Shown piece after piece: positions 11,793 to 23,527 of a stretch of 64,000 nucleotides of DNA. Every line of letters begins with the position of its first letter. Position 1 is the stretch's first letter. Below the pieces are notes generated by a model. It was not told the origin of the DNA and made no database searches. It saw only the letters and a list, made by a program, of their open reading frames with translations. A program made the translations under genes and the position numbers. Origin of the DNA: Xiphydria camelus (Eukaryota; Arthropoda; Insecta; Hymenoptera; Xiphydriidae); NCBI GenBank assembly GCA_963678675.1, contig OY783192.1, positions 22,076,472-22,140,471 on the forward strand, read 5' to 3'.

Positions 11793-12256
11793 TACTTATA
11801 TTGGTAAAACATTCTTGGGGTTGAGGAATAATTTATTTTACGAGCAATTATTTCTCTCGGTCTATCTACGGAGTTAAACATTGCTAAAAATGTAAACATT
11901 ATTAACGGTTCTTATAGAATAAAATAACTAAAATTAATAAGAGGCGGTAATAGCTGAAGTAGAAAAGACTAGTATTTAAGTTAAAAGGCTCGTCGGATCG
12001 GTTTTTTTTTCTTAATATACAGTAATACGTTAAATGTCAAACATTATGTAGTCCTCTAAAACAATTTTTTAAAACACTTCTATAGTATAAAATAATAATA
12101 TTGCAAGACAATGAAAATTGGTAAACATTTCAAAATTATCGTAAGATTTCTGCAATGTTGTTGCAATAGCTCGTAATGAAATTGCAATACCTATTGCGAA
12201 GCTTGCAGAGTTATATATTGCTGCAATTTTGTAGCTGTATGCGGTGCTGTGTGGGG

Positions 12257-13800
12257 TCCTATCCTGTAGGCCTTCTAGTGTCTATAAATAGTGGTCTATA
12301 TTAACATGTATTATTTCGAAGTAGGTAGCCATTAGTTTAATTTAAACATAATTATTCTAAATTATCTACACTACTTCGAATTACCCTCATTTTCTCTATT
12401 GAAGATAAAGTGGAATGTTGATTAAAATTTGAATCGGATAACCCATTTTCAAAAAAGTAAGTTAATAGCTGTATGGTATGTCCGAAATTAAAGTATATAA
12501 AGTGATCTGTAGTTTTATATCGATTGCCTAGTACTTTTTCGAGATTGAAACTGCGCATGCGCAATTTTTCGCGAAAACAGTATGTATAGAATATTTGACA
12601 GCATGTGCCATGTGCGCAAAAAATTGCGCTTGTACAGTTTCGATCTCAAAAATGACTATGGGAATTAACAAGAAACTACGGATACCTTTGTATACTTCTC
12701 ACTCGGACATCCTGTGTAATTAACACATTCGTGACGGCAAATTTTTTCCGTTTCTAATACTGAGTACCGGCGAAAATAATGAAATTCTGAAGGCGGTTGC
12801 CGCAAACTTGAATCGTTAAAGCAAAGATAAAAATGATAAAATGTATTTTGAAATATCAATGTTGCAATTATGTGTTGTTTAAAATAAAAAGATTTTTATA
12901 ATGTGTATACTTGCCTTATAGGTAGACAATAGACCACTTGTTATTATTGTGCTGAATTTATTTAGTATTATATTACAGGTATTTTAGAAAAGCCGAGTAA
13001 AAACAAAATTGAATATTTCTGGTTAGTGTGATATTTCGAAAAACAATGACTTTTGCATAAAGGAATTACATAATTTGTATACCTATATAAATGACGTGAA
13101 TTCACGTCAGCGGTCGCGAATGTGTCAAGTAATTTGTGGATACTAAAAACTCAAAAGGACCGACAAGTTGAATGTTTTTTTAAGATCTATAATGGGTTCT
13201 ATAGGTGTGTATTTATTAAACAATATTTTATGCTACAATGCCATTTACCGTCATTCCTACTATTCTTTCCTTAATTCCCTATTTCTTAATGCTATTCAAG
13301 TTTTCGTTTAACCGCGAAATTTCAAATCTTCCTCTTCCGACGAGGCTCCATTTATTTGATACAGCAGGGCCGTCAAATCAATCTAGATGGTTTTCGAGCC
13401 CGATTTGCCACCTACCCGCGAGGTAGACATTCTTCGCCCCCGGCGGCGAATCTCCCCTTCGCGTTTATCCATCTATAGATATGTATGCGAAAGATGAAAG
13501 AAAATGTGAATCATCGTATTTAAAAAAGGAGTGAGAAAAAAATACTCATTCCCAAGCAACGGATTGAGACGTTCCGCTCGATTACATCCGACGAGTCGGT
13601 AATGCCTATAGATACACCCAGAGCTCATACTCGACGGGAAATCGAAAGACGCGCCGAAGTTGGAATCGATTCGCCTCGAAGGTCGGCGAGGTGATTTTGT
13701 AAGTCGCTCGTGGCTCAAAATGAGTTTCCCAGACGATTTAGTTAGGGGTATTTATTTACCCTGAAAAAAGGAAACCATCTCGCGGAAAACGCCCGACGAA
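12257..13800. other. interval with one small inverted repeat, no gene recognised
   Basis: At about 12528-12661 two arms (GAGATTGAAACTGCGCATGC and its diverged inverse) form an imperfect hairpin. The stretch CGGACATCCTGTGTAAT near 12704 resembles a transposon end. 13300-13740 is more CpG-rich. ORFs resemble nothing. Confidence 0.35.
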
Positions 13801-14733
13801 GTACACCTAGCGTCAATGATTCCAATCGACCAGCTTTGGGTGACGGTACTTCAATTGAGTCGACCGTAGTCGAAGGGTATGAGCGGATCTTCTTGTTTTG
13901 CTATGAAGCACCATTCAAGTTTAGCCTTCATGGTAATACTTAGTATCTTATGTCATAAGGCGGAAATCCGAGGTTTTTTCAGACTGTGTTTAATTAGATC
14001 GTAGCACGAGGCATGGTGTGGGGGCGAGGCTCGCTGAAGGCGAGCCTTGTCTCTCCACCATGCCTCGTGCAACGATCTAAACACAGTCTTAAAAATCCGA
14101 GGATTTCAGCCGAATGACATATACTATTTTTCCTCGCGAATGCCCATTTCTCAAAACAAAACATATACACGACTCATTTCACGTTGCGTTCAACAGTTTG
14201 AAAAAAGAACCCACTTCGGACTAAGTAATCGCGCCAGTCTGAGTAAAGTACTTTTTTGTCACTCAGTGTCAAATACTCGGTTTCATGGGCGTCCTCGACG
14301 CATGTGAAATCATCTTTCACACACCAATTCGTGAAAAGTTGCACAGTGCGTGAAATAACCTGCGCAGGGCGTGAAATCTTCAACCTCGTATTTGACACTT
14401 AGTGACAAAAAATAGAATTCGTTATTCGGTTGTTTCGCGCCGTTCTAACGAGTGTGATTGCTGTACTCGCTTCGCTCGTGCGGCAAACTTCACACTCGTT
14501 AGAAACAGCGCTTCACGCCCTAATAACGAAAATAACTATTAACATCCTGCGGACTCCCGCTCGGTGTCACGCGGGGAAAACGCCATCTTACGGTCTAAAA
14601 ATAGGCTGGAAAAGGCTTCGAAATGGGCATGAGTGAGGAAAAAAGATTCACTCGAATATTTTAGTTACGGTCGACTCGATTAAAGTATCGTCATCCAAAG
14701 CGGGTCGATCAGAATCATTGACGCTAGGTGTAC
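13801..14733. repeat. foldback 1 (interleaved with foldback 2)
   Basis: Left arm 13801-13867 (GTACACCTAGCGTCAATGAT) pairs with right arm 14666-14733. A second inner pair is CTCGCGAATGCCCATTTC near 14133 with its inverse near 14618. The right arm falls inside the loop of the next foldback, so the two structures are interleaved rather than nested. Confidence 0.65.
13972..14098. mobile_element. small palindromic MITE
   Basis: Arms with CAGACTGTGTTTAA, then AGATCGTAGCACGAGGCATGG, pair with their inverse; the centre is CGAGGCTCGC / GCGAGCCTTG. Noncoding hairpin. It lies inside foldback 1. Confidence 0.65.
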
Positions 14734-15382
14734 TTACGGGATCCACCACTGGACCCGCATCACAGCAAATATAACGTCTACGATTTGTGGAACTATACAC
14801 GATGAACGTCCTCGTTGATTGGTCGTCGTGGGTAAGCGACAACTGTAATGATAAAACTCTTAAACTGAGGTAGGTACATCTGATTTTTAACAAATTTCAC
14901 TCTAGTTCTGGTTACAATCAGGATTACATACCACAATAAGAGTTTCATCACTACAGTTGCCAATCCTCTAACCTCTCCTATCCACCACAACCAATCAACA
15001 AAGACGCTCAGCGTCTATAGTTGCACAAATCGTAGAGGTTATACATATTTGCTATGTTGCGGGTCCAGTGGTGGACCTCGTATAAACGTACACAATAGTT
15101 ATTTTCGTTATTAGGGCGTGAAGCGCTGTTTTTAACGAGTGTGAAGTTTGCCGCACGAGCGAAGCGAGTACGGCAATCACACTCGTTAGAACGGCGCGAA
15201 ACAACCGAATAACGAATTTTATTTTTTGTCACTAAGTGTCAAATACGAGGTTGACGATTTCACGCACTGCGCAGGATATTTCACGCACTGCGCAACTTTT
15301 CACGAATTGGTGTGTGAAAGATGATTTCACATGCATCGAGGACGATCATGAAACCGAGTATTTGACACTGAGTGACAAAAAG
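14251..15382. repeat. foldback 2: inverted duplication of two joined MITEs
   Basis: Each arm (14251-14541, 15089-15382) contains a 160-bp MITE ended by TTTTTGTCACT(C/A)AGTGTC and a hairpin unit with TAACGAGTGTGA and CTCGCTTCGCTCG. The inverted pairing continues inward with breaks, for example the ACCACTGGACCCGC pair and the ACCAATCAAC pair. A sequence like the innermost part recurs at 51440-51605 and partly at 49430-49500. Noncoding. Confidence 0.75.
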
Positions 15383-15388
15383 AAAATT

Positions 15389-15893
15389 GAAGTTAAAATG
15401 ACGAGCGTGGGATGCCCGAATACTGGCACTATATGCTTTTTGCATGGTTTACGTACGCTTTGTATGGCACTGTAGTGACAACTCAAAATTATGAAAAATA
15501 TTACCACATAGAATAGCATTTCATTCTCTGCGTATAGCAAACATTAATGTAACGTGGTACATTTTAAGATAATTTAGCATTTTGTGATACAGTTATCGTG
15601 GCATTTTCTACAGTACAGCCATTGACATTCTTTGCAATATAGCTAATTGGTATTTTTTATAAGACCGCCAAATGATGGTTTTTATAATACAGCCATTGAC
15701 AATTATCGCAGTACAGCCTTCCAAATTATCTGAAAATATGCAAAATTGTATTAAAGCGTTCCATACGCCTAGAATTAAATACTATTATGTATATGGAACT
15801 ATTTTTCATAGTTTTGAGTTACCACTATTATAGTGCCATAGGAAGCGCATGTAGTGCCAGAATTCGAGCATCCAGTGCTCTTCATTTCAACTT
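15389..15893. mobile_element. MITE with about 130-bp TIRs
   Basis: GAAGTTAAAATGACGAGC at the left and GCTCTTCATTTCAACTTC at the right; pairing continues through TGGCACTATA and AACTCAAAATTATGAAAAAT. AT-rich noncoding centre. It begins seven bases after foldback 2. Confidence 0.7.
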
Positions 15894-16560
15894 CATTTTT
15901 CTCCGTGTAGGTACCTGTGGGTTCGCGACGCGATGTAGCCGTCGCCGCGTGGCAGATGAGATCGACGACGCCCATCCGTGCCACAGCGGGCCTTTCGCGT
16001 CGAGCGTTCAACCGCTACGTGGCGGCGAACGAGTAGGGAGTTCAGGATCGCGCACGCGGCGTTACACACTCCGGTCCGCGAACCTCGTCACGTCCCTCGC
16101 GGTCATTTGCGCGAGGAGGAGTGGAGCCGTGTGCAAATTGCCGGCTGCCACGACGCCCCGGGGATCGCTCCGGCGATGTTTTCTCTGAAATTTTAGATAC
16201 CCGTCGTCGTCCCTCGTGTGAGTCGCGTAACCAAGGTTACTAAATCCCAAGCGGGAGGGAAAGAAGCATTATATAGAGCGAGACGGTGGTGGCGGTTGTG
16301 GATAGAGCGAATCAAATGAGGGGGTGCATTTATATCGTTTACCGATTGGCCGTTCCAGTGGGCGGTTGATTGGTTTACAACCCGACGCTGCGCGCTCGTG
16401 GGCAACATTAATGGACACGCCACGCGTCGTTTTACTCTTCCGCGTGTATATGTAAAGAGCGCGGACGAGAGCATGACTCCGCCGCGGTATAATCTTCCTG
16501 CGCTTTCGTAATTATCCCCCTTTGCGCATGGGTCAGTGAAATCCACTCCCGATTAAACGG
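15894..16560. other. CpG-rich block around a minus-strand promoter-like site
   Basis: GC- and CpG-rich, with ORFs on both strands that look compositional only. It contains the minus-strand CCAAT/TATA arrangement described separately. No protein family recognised. Confidence 0.4.
16299..16373 (-). promoter_or_regulatory. candidate core promoter, two CCAAT boxes plus TATA
   Basis: Reading the minus strand: CCAAT at 16373-16369, CCAAT at 16349-16345, TATAAA at 16334-16329, which predicts a start near 16300. A further TATATAA lies just downstream (about 16270). Order and spacing fit an animal RNA polymerase II promoter. No downstream coding exon could be identified, so the gene it would serve is unknown. 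Confidence 0.35.
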
Positions 16561-16828
16561 TACGCGCAATCCCGATCGCTATATGGGCGGTTAATTTAAT
16601 TTTGACTGAAATTTTTATCTAGTTTGGTTTAGTTTGAACGCGAGGTTGGAAACGTAAAACCACCATTCGAATTTGTATTCGCGCGTAAACAGTCCCAATT
16701 ACACTGGTCAAAATTACTATACACTTTCGATAACTTTCTAGTTTCGGGACTACAGGGGTGAGGCGGAAAGTTATCGAATAGGTATCCCGCCAACAGCGCT
16801 TGACTGCCTAAACCCTGCTTTTTGCCAG

Positions 16829-17193
16829 TTTACGGTGTCGAAAGATTTTTCGCCTTGTACATAGACACTGAAAACTGTCGAACGGAAGATCTAAACCCCG
16901 GAAACTATGGAGCGGAAGACCTAAATACCAAAAACTATGGAGTGGAAGACCTGGATATTGAAAACTGCAGAACAGAAGACCTGGATACCGATTATTATAG
17001 ATTGTTAGACCTGGACACCCTAAATTATGAAGCAGAAGGTCTGGACATTGAAAGCTATGATGCGCAGGTCAAGAACGATTTAGATTTCAAGGCGGAAGAC
17101 AATGGGATGAACAAAACCGCGCTTATATTCTAGAGTACTTAATTCTAAAAATGTAAATGTTGACCGGTCATACGAATATAAACGTTCAATAAA
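16829..17193 (+). CDS. candidate 3'-terminal exon with decapeptide repeats
   Basis: A strong 3' splice site (CCCTGCTTTTTGCCAG) ends at 16828. The open frame then runs to TAG at 17131-17133, followed by AATAAA at 17188-17193. The peptide contains about six imperfect 10-residue repeats of the type (N/T)YGxEDLDxx, encoded by a 30-bp tandem repeat whose units are diverged but stay in frame. The product is acidic and hydrophilic. The frame has no ATG upstream of the repeats, so it would need earlier exons, which I cannot find. Unrecognised family. Confidence 0.4.
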
Positions 17194-17545
17194 AATTGTT
17201 CTCGCAAAACTGGTGTTTACTGTGTACATATTACACAGAACTGAATTTTAATATGAAACATTTGACGCTTCAGACGAGAATGTTGTCAGAAAATCAAACG
17301 TTTGAGTTTCTTCTCATTTGTACATCGGGCTGCATGCAAGAGGCGCAAAAAGGCGGAAATTCAATTCTGAATATCTCGGACTTCAGGATATGCAAATCGA
17401 ATTTTTGATGGCTTGTTGTACCTATTTGCGTTGATAATTCCATTACTTTTGTATTATAATAAATAACAGTTACCTACGAGTAAAAACTGAAAGTTGCATA
17501 CTAGCTTTTGAAATCAGAAGTGGACATTAAACAAATTATTATGTA
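17194..17545. other. interval without recognised feature
   Basis: AT-rich sequence after the polyA signal. A short ORF near 17196 resembles nothing. A run of TTGTATTATAATAAAT-type sequence precedes element D. Confidence 0.35.
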
Positions 17546-17623
17546 GGGGGAGATCGGAGGGTTATGAGACACGGGGGGTCGTGAGACAAGCTCACAGCAC
17601 TGAATTGAAAAGTGCGACATGTA

Positions 17624-18923
17624 GGGTAAGGTGGGGCAAGATGACGAATTCGTTATTTACAAAAACCGAGAGAAGATTTCTGCAAAGCAAACTAGCTATG
17701 ACAACCTTCCTAGGACGTAACTATACCATACGAACATAAATGGCGCCAGTGTTAATTTAGCCGGGATTACAGAATCGAGCGTGTTTTAACCTATAGTGTT
17801 ATAAAATCGTTCTCAATCAAAATAAGGATTTACAAAAAAACAAAGGTAAGAATTTTACTGGTAAATAGCTAATTATATTAAGTAGGATTAGTATAAGTAG
17901 AGTAAAGTTAAACTTCGACATAAAAACATATGTTTCTATTCAAAAATTAATTTTCTTTAAATTCTTACTTGTGGGGGCAAGTTGACGGGGGTAAGATGAC
18001 GAACTCGTCATCTTGCCCCGTATTTTATAAATGTTATTTCATGAAAGAAGATAACGTCTGTAAATTAAAATGAAATGAGAAAAATTAATAGCTAGCAACT
18101 AAATTCTCTCATTTCACATTAATTTTATATATATTTTTGGAGATGGTAAGAAATTATAAGAAAGAAAGCAATCATTGGTCTTGGTCGGAATACAATTTAA
18201 TCGCTGCCATCCATGCTGTTCTGGAAGAAAATATGACAGTGAATAATGCCAGTGGACTCTCTGAAATACACACCAGAACCTACTCTTCGTAGGTTGATTG
18301 AAATTAGACCCTTTCCAAAATATGATCGCCCTCTATAAAAAAAACTAAGAGAAAGAAACACACACAAAAAGCCTCTATACTAACTGCTACTTTAAACAAA
18401 GAAGAACTAGAACAGAAAGAAATAGCACAAAATAGCAAAGATGTTAAGAAAGCAAAAAAGTTGAGAGAGTCAAGAAGGACGTGTTTCAGAAATCTTTGAC
18501 TAGATCGTTAATTCATTCTGCTAAAAACAAAGACATTTCATATCCAGGATGTGAACAAGCGTACTATGAGCCTCCATCCGAAGACTGAATAAAGCGTGGA
18601 TTGTGCGAATCGTGGTGTCATGAAGCCTGCACTGGTTATGAAAAGCATGGCCCGTTTAAATGTGACGTTTGTGTATAGTCGTCATCTTGCCCCAATATGT
18701 TCGTCATCTTGCCCCGTAGGTGGGGTAAGATGACGAAAATGCACAGAAATTGTAATGTTTTCTTTTTGCACCCTTTTTGATAATTTTTTTTTATTTTTAT
18801 GGTTGCAAATAATAGTTGAATCATGTATCTTTAATAATATACTCCTTTGTTTAAAATTAAACTATTGTGTTATTTTTTGTAGGCTGTTTTCGCTTAACCT
18901 CGTCAACTTGCCCCACCTTCCCC
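17624..18923 (+). mobile_element. Tigger/pogo-type deletion derivative C, copy 2
   Basis: TA|GGGTAAGGTGGGGCAAG to CTTGCCCCACCTTCCCC|TA, TA at 17622-17623 and 18924-18925, 1,300 bp. Opposite orientation to copy 1 and highly similar throughout. At least eight copies of the TCGTCATCTTGCCCC word or its variants, at the same relative positions as in copy 1. Inserted into element D. Confidence 0.85.
18143..18678 (+). pseudogene. internally deleted Tigger-like transposase (copy 2)
   Basis: ATG at 18143 opens the same HTH N-terminus as copy 1 (YNLIAAIHAVLEENMTV). The central catalytic domain is absent; the IEIRPFPK linker follows at once, then a Lys-rich stretch, then the zinc finger ending KCDVC and TAG at 18676. 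A stop and frameshifts interrupt the frame after the HTH. A shared junction with copy 1 shows the deletion predates the spread of both copies. Confidence 0.75.
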
Positions 18924-19774
18924 TACCAATGACTGTCAAACTTCATTCTCGTCCTGTATCTCCATTTTCATTTGACACTCGTCGCGTTGACGCAGATTCT
19001 CAGTATCTCTTCAGATTGCAACTTCAATTTTGTGTTTTAAAGTTTTTCGACCATTTGTGTTTGCAGTATTTTCACTCGCGTTTTCAAGCTGTTCACAAAA
19101 GTGTATAGATATAAATAATTCCTTGGTGAGTAGCCTTTTGACACGCAAAACGAATTTTGGATAAACATTTTATGTATCCATGAAGCGGTGGCTGTTTTAA
19201 AATTATTGAAGTTGGAGGGTCGTGAGACAACACTTTCGAGGGGTTGTGAGACACGCTCTTTCTAAAAGCAATTTACTAAAAATCGTATTTTATGGGCGTA
19301 TTTTGAATTTGTTGTGAACACTGCATGTTTTGTGCAATTTTAATGGTTTTTAATTAATTTAGCCTTCTTTAAATGATTGTTTCTTTATTTTGTAGCGAGT
19401 CGCACCTTACACTTGTTTATTAGTTACATGTAAAAATCTAACCTTTTTAAACTTGAATACATTGTAAGCCACAACATTTGCTTTCTTTTTTTAATTTGAA
19501 TAAACAATTTTGATAAACGTATGCCACTTTCTATGATTTGAAGGCGTGTCTCACAACCCCCTGAATATTGTAAAAATCGAGAAAAACCAACTTTCGAGCT
19601 AACAGGCCAAACTCATAGGATTTTTTGAAATTTCAGCAAACCCATCTTTTTTTAAAGTGTTGTTATGCTTATTCACGATTTGACCAAATTTATGCGCAGA
19701 AAAAAAGTTTTTTCATTATACTTTTTTTAGAAAAACAAAACCCGTCTCATAACCCCCCGATCTCCCCCCCCCTA

Positions 19775-20405
19775 CGTTTTGTACGCCAAGTCGAACGGTA
19801 CAGCTTTTGTTGAAGAAGTTATTTTTAGAAATTACACTCGATTGGGAAATATATGCTACTGTCTACGGTGGTCGGGACACCCCGTATATAGTACCTATAA
19901 AAAATTTCCAGATGGAGTAAATATACGTAAGTCGTACAGCAACTTTAACTTATATAATATGTAGATTTTTAAACGCATTAAGAGTGTGCGTTTTATCAGT
20001 ACTTGATAAGCAAGCATATTTATAAGATTCAGTGATTACGAAAAAATACAAATAGAATGCTAAATGTGTTTTCAATATAAATATAACTTTTCAAAAATAT
20101 GCTGCGACAATAAATACAGCGATTAATTTGAATCACGTTATAATGTACAATATATTTAATAATTTATTTAAGAATAGTTTTTTTTCAAATTCATACGGCA
20201 AAATAAATGTACACTTTATAACAACCGATTTTCGTAGTTTGCATAGACGTCGTGATGATCACATAAATCTGTCTAGGGTGGTTTATCGGAAGACAAACAA
20301 AATAGAACAGGTTAGCGGAGAATTATCGAGAGCACATAGCACATATACCTATATCGTCGGGTTACTGCGAGAACCAGATAAGTAACATTTTGGTAGTTTA
20401 GCACA
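19775..20405. other. interval without recognised feature
   Basis: AT-rich, unique-looking. ORFs near 19779 and 20128 have no family signature. No repeats or inverted ends identified. Confidence 0.35.
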
Positions 20406-20888
20406 TACACTGAAAAAAAAGACTAAATTTTAATCCTAAAGTGAGATTAAAAATTATACCTATATAGAAGGATAATCGGAGTAAGAAAGGGAATTAGAGT
20501 AAAAATTATCCAATCGGGAATGGCTAAAATTTATCCTTCTAACGGCCGGTTTTACCAAAGCCAAGTTATACCTAGAATAAGTATACCAAGAATAAATTTA
20601 TACTCTCTCTCTCTCTCTCTCTCTCTTCTTTATACCTGGTATAAAGCGTAGGCGTTTTACCAGCTCCAAGTTTGCCTGGGATAACTATTCCAGGTATAAG
20701 CGTTTTGGCCATCTAAAATTATTTTTAGGTTGGTAGTAAGAAGTACGTACTGCGCATGACATTTGGTCGTTTTGACAGCTGTTCCGGCGCGATAGACGAA
20801 ATTCGGAGTTGTTATTCTCAGTATAACCTAACTTTTTTTGTTTGACGTCTTTATTCTTTCATGACATAATCATAACCTGATTTTGAAA

Positions 20889-21120
20889 TAGAGTTTATTG
20901 ATGTACCAGTTTTTTAATCATCATCTGATGATGACATTGACGTATTACCAAGAATCAGAAATCCGAAGAAAATACGTGCCCGGTAAATAAAAGATATCTA
21001 TAACAATATATTTATATTTTCGTAACAATAACTTTTATTTTAGAGTCGTCGATAAAAGCATCAGGTACAAAACACGTCCAAACATTCGATATCTCACCAA
21101 CAAGAATGTGTTCAGTCTCA
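20889..21120 (+). pseudogene. Harbinger transposase 5' fragment, left copy
   Basis: The plus strand reads an acidic N-terminal segment (EFIDVPVF, SSSDDDIDVL, RNPKKIRAR) up to a GGTAAATA donor near 20980. A 3' splice site (TTTATTTTAG) at 21042 follows, then a second exon starting VVDKSIRYKTRPNIRYLTNK. A stop interrupts exon 1 relative to the right-hand copy. Coding resemblance is lost after about 21120. Confidence 0.55.
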
Positions 21121-22394
21121 AAAAAAAACTATGAGAATCATCAATAATAGTAATTACAACGTAAAATTGCACCATGTGATCAAAATCTCGTATCGGACAA
21201 AATATATTCTAAAATCTATAAATTTTTTAATCGCTGTAACTTAAGATTTATCACGCGGTGACATTACTCGGAGATTACATAGAGCGGTACAATGTTATCG
21301 TTTTTTTTAAGTATACGCGACCCTATCTAAAAAGTATACAAAGAGCATTGTACGACTTGATGTCTAGTGCCGAGGTATCTTACAAAAGTGTATCAATGCA
21401 AATCTAACATTTTTTCATATTCTACATCGTACGCGACGAATGTATCACTTCTGCTCCTGAAAACTCTGCAATCACGCGAATTGAAGAAAGGTATAATGTT
21501 TACCTAGATAAATTTAAATGTTACTTATAGAAGACAATGCAATGGTAGACGACTTTTTTGGTTGATATTATTGGATACCGTTCAGATTCTCGCGATTAGA
21601 GACCCGCGTGCGTACATTTTAAATTTAAACTTGCATTTTCTGAGTAAAAGAGCGAAGCGAGAAAACAAAATTTTCCCGACGTTTCTATGAGCTTCTATCC
21701 TCCTATTAAAAAAGAACTATAATCTAAAATGTGTCGCGCGAAATTACCTAGCAGGGAAAGACTCATTTATAAAAAAAGAAGAGAGATCTATTAATTTTGA
21801 TTCTCCAGAGCTCTGACTCAGATAAAATTATAATCATGATTCAATCTCACGCGTGGAAAGAAAGACTACAATAGCCGTTCCTCGGAGCACTGTCCGACGC
21901 GAATGCTGCGACCCAGAGAACTTGAGCATCATCGAGTTCTTAATCTAGAACGAATTATCGAACGTCAACGTCGCGGTGGAATTTCTACTGTCCGGCGATT
22001 GCATTGCGATATATCGTTTCCGTAAGATCTCTTGAAGGTCGTTGCAAGAGCTATTTTCTCGTTTGGCTCGCAAAGGTCTCCCAAGCGGCGATCTGAAAAA
22101 CACATTTAAAAGCCCACTGTGAACAAAATCAATCCTTCGCAGCTACGACATTCTGACAAAGCGAAACTCCTCTTTGTTCCTGGCGAATTAAAAGTTTACC
22201 GCGATAAAATTGTTTAATCGTACCTTGTAACGAGTTTCAATTTGACTTTGTCGATGTTTTTCAGTATGTCGCCCATTGATTTCTGGGAGATCAGTGGCAG
22301 TTTATGCCGATCAACGAACTTGTAGTCCTGTAAACTAACTCTCCTCTCACGATGTTAGGAGTCGTCGGAGGTTGCAGAGATGGCGGCATATAAT

Positions 22395-22850
22395 AATGGC
22401 TAATTAAAAGTTTTAACATTATGATAAAAACGATTACCTACAGTAATTAGCATTGATCCCGAAGCAAGAAATCTTAAAGTCGGCAATAATTTTGTTGCTG
22501 GCTGAATTGCTGCATTTCTTGGCGACCTCGAAGCAATGCGATGTCGCATTTGTCCCAATAATCTCTGACAGGTTTGTTTTTCCAAACGAAATCAAGTGAA
22601 GAATTCTACAACCATTGTATTCTTCGAAATAGTCAACTCTGGAATAGTTTTGTATTAGATATTGATTATAAATTAGTAGGTATAGGTATCCTTTATTTAC
22701 TTACCGGGCACGTATTTTCCTAGGATTTCTCATTCTTTGTAAGACGTCAATTTCATCATCAGATGATGATTCGAAAACTGGCACATCGATCAACTCTATT
22801 TCACAACTAATAACAATTATTATGATTCTGTTACGGAAGAATAAAGACGC
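22395..22850 (-). pseudogene. Harbinger transposase 5' fragment, right inverted copy
   Basis: The minus strand encodes the better version of exon 1 (ELIDVPVFESSSDDEIDV) ending at a good donor (CGGTAAGTAAAT). Further on it encodes LRFLASGSMLITVGN, the conserved N-terminal helical block of Harbinger nucleases (usually LRF(Y/L)A(T/S)GSFQ). The catalytic DDE region was not found in either orientation. The gene is therefore an incomplete remnant. Confidence 0.6.
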
Positions 22851-23527
22851 AAACAAAAAGTTAGGTTATACCGAGGATAGCTAGCTTATCCAGCGCTGAA
22901 ACTGCCGGATAAGCTATCCCTGCATTTATTCCAAAGTTTATCCTATTCCAGACTTATACCATCGTGGTAAAACGCTTGCGTATACTGGTTATTCTCAGTA
23001 TAGCGCTATACTGAGAATACCCATAAAGCTTATTGCTGGTTATTCTCACACAATCAGTATAGCGCTATACCACGTTTATACCGTGTTGGTAAAACCGGCC
23101 CTAAAGGAGTAGAAAATTTATCCTTCCGAAGGATAAATGTTAATCTTCCAATGGTCAAAAATTATCCTTCTACAGGAGTATAAAATTTATCCTTCCAGAG
23201 GATAATTTTTAACCTTCCAGTGAGTATAAATTATGATTATTTTTTTACTGTTATTATTATTATTATTTACGCAATGATTTCGCGTAACAAAAAAAAACAC
23301 AAAAATCAAACTATCTCCTTTTACTGACCCAGGTAGAAATCGTACTGAGAATTATGCTTGCTGTAAGATTTGCTTGCAAGATAGAACCTTGTCGCAATCT
23401 GCCATTTAAAAATATCTGTTTGTACCAAAACCAGGCAGAATGACTGGTCTTTAGAAAAAGTGCTTAGTGGGGTTTCCAGTCTTTATTTACTTTTAAAAAA
23501 TGACAAAATAAATTGATTAATATCCAA

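Larger units (their letters stand above)
9078..12256. mobile_element. CCCCACACAGC-ended element split by a pogo insertion
   Basis: Ends are CCCCACACAGC (9078-9088) and GCTGTGTGGGG (12246-12256). Without the inserted pogo (9289-11792) the element is about 0.67 kb. Its subterminal zones repeat a palindromic word around GCAATATTGC / GCAACATTGC on both sides. No own coding sequence remains. End style resembles the 24793-32609 element (CCCACACGGAACA), so it may be a nonautonomous relative. No target duplication is obvious. Confidence 0.6.
17546..19772. mobile_element. element D, pogo-type nonautonomous, carrying a C copy
   Basis: TA|GGGGGAGATCGGAGGGTTATG at the left and CCGATCTCCCCCCCCC|TA at the right (TA at 17544-17545 and 19773-19774). 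Without the nested C element it is about 0.93 kb. The word GGGT(T/C)(A/G)TGAGACA recurs about six times: at 17556, 17573, 19206, 19239, inverted near 19545, and near 19743. No transposase frame seen. The end layout resembles other TA-flanked pogo relatives here. Confidence 0.75.
20543..23101. mobile_element. PIF/Harbinger element, rearranged
   Basis: Ends cGGCCGGTTTTACCA and TGGTAAAACCGGCCc, flanked by TAA at 20540-20542 and 23102-23104. A three-base TWA duplication is the Harbinger signature. Both ends carry inverted copies of the same 5' gene region (about 20860-20995 and 22690-22850), so the left and right thirds are inverted repeats of coding DNA. A CT microsatellite lies at 20603-20626. 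Confidence 0.8.
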
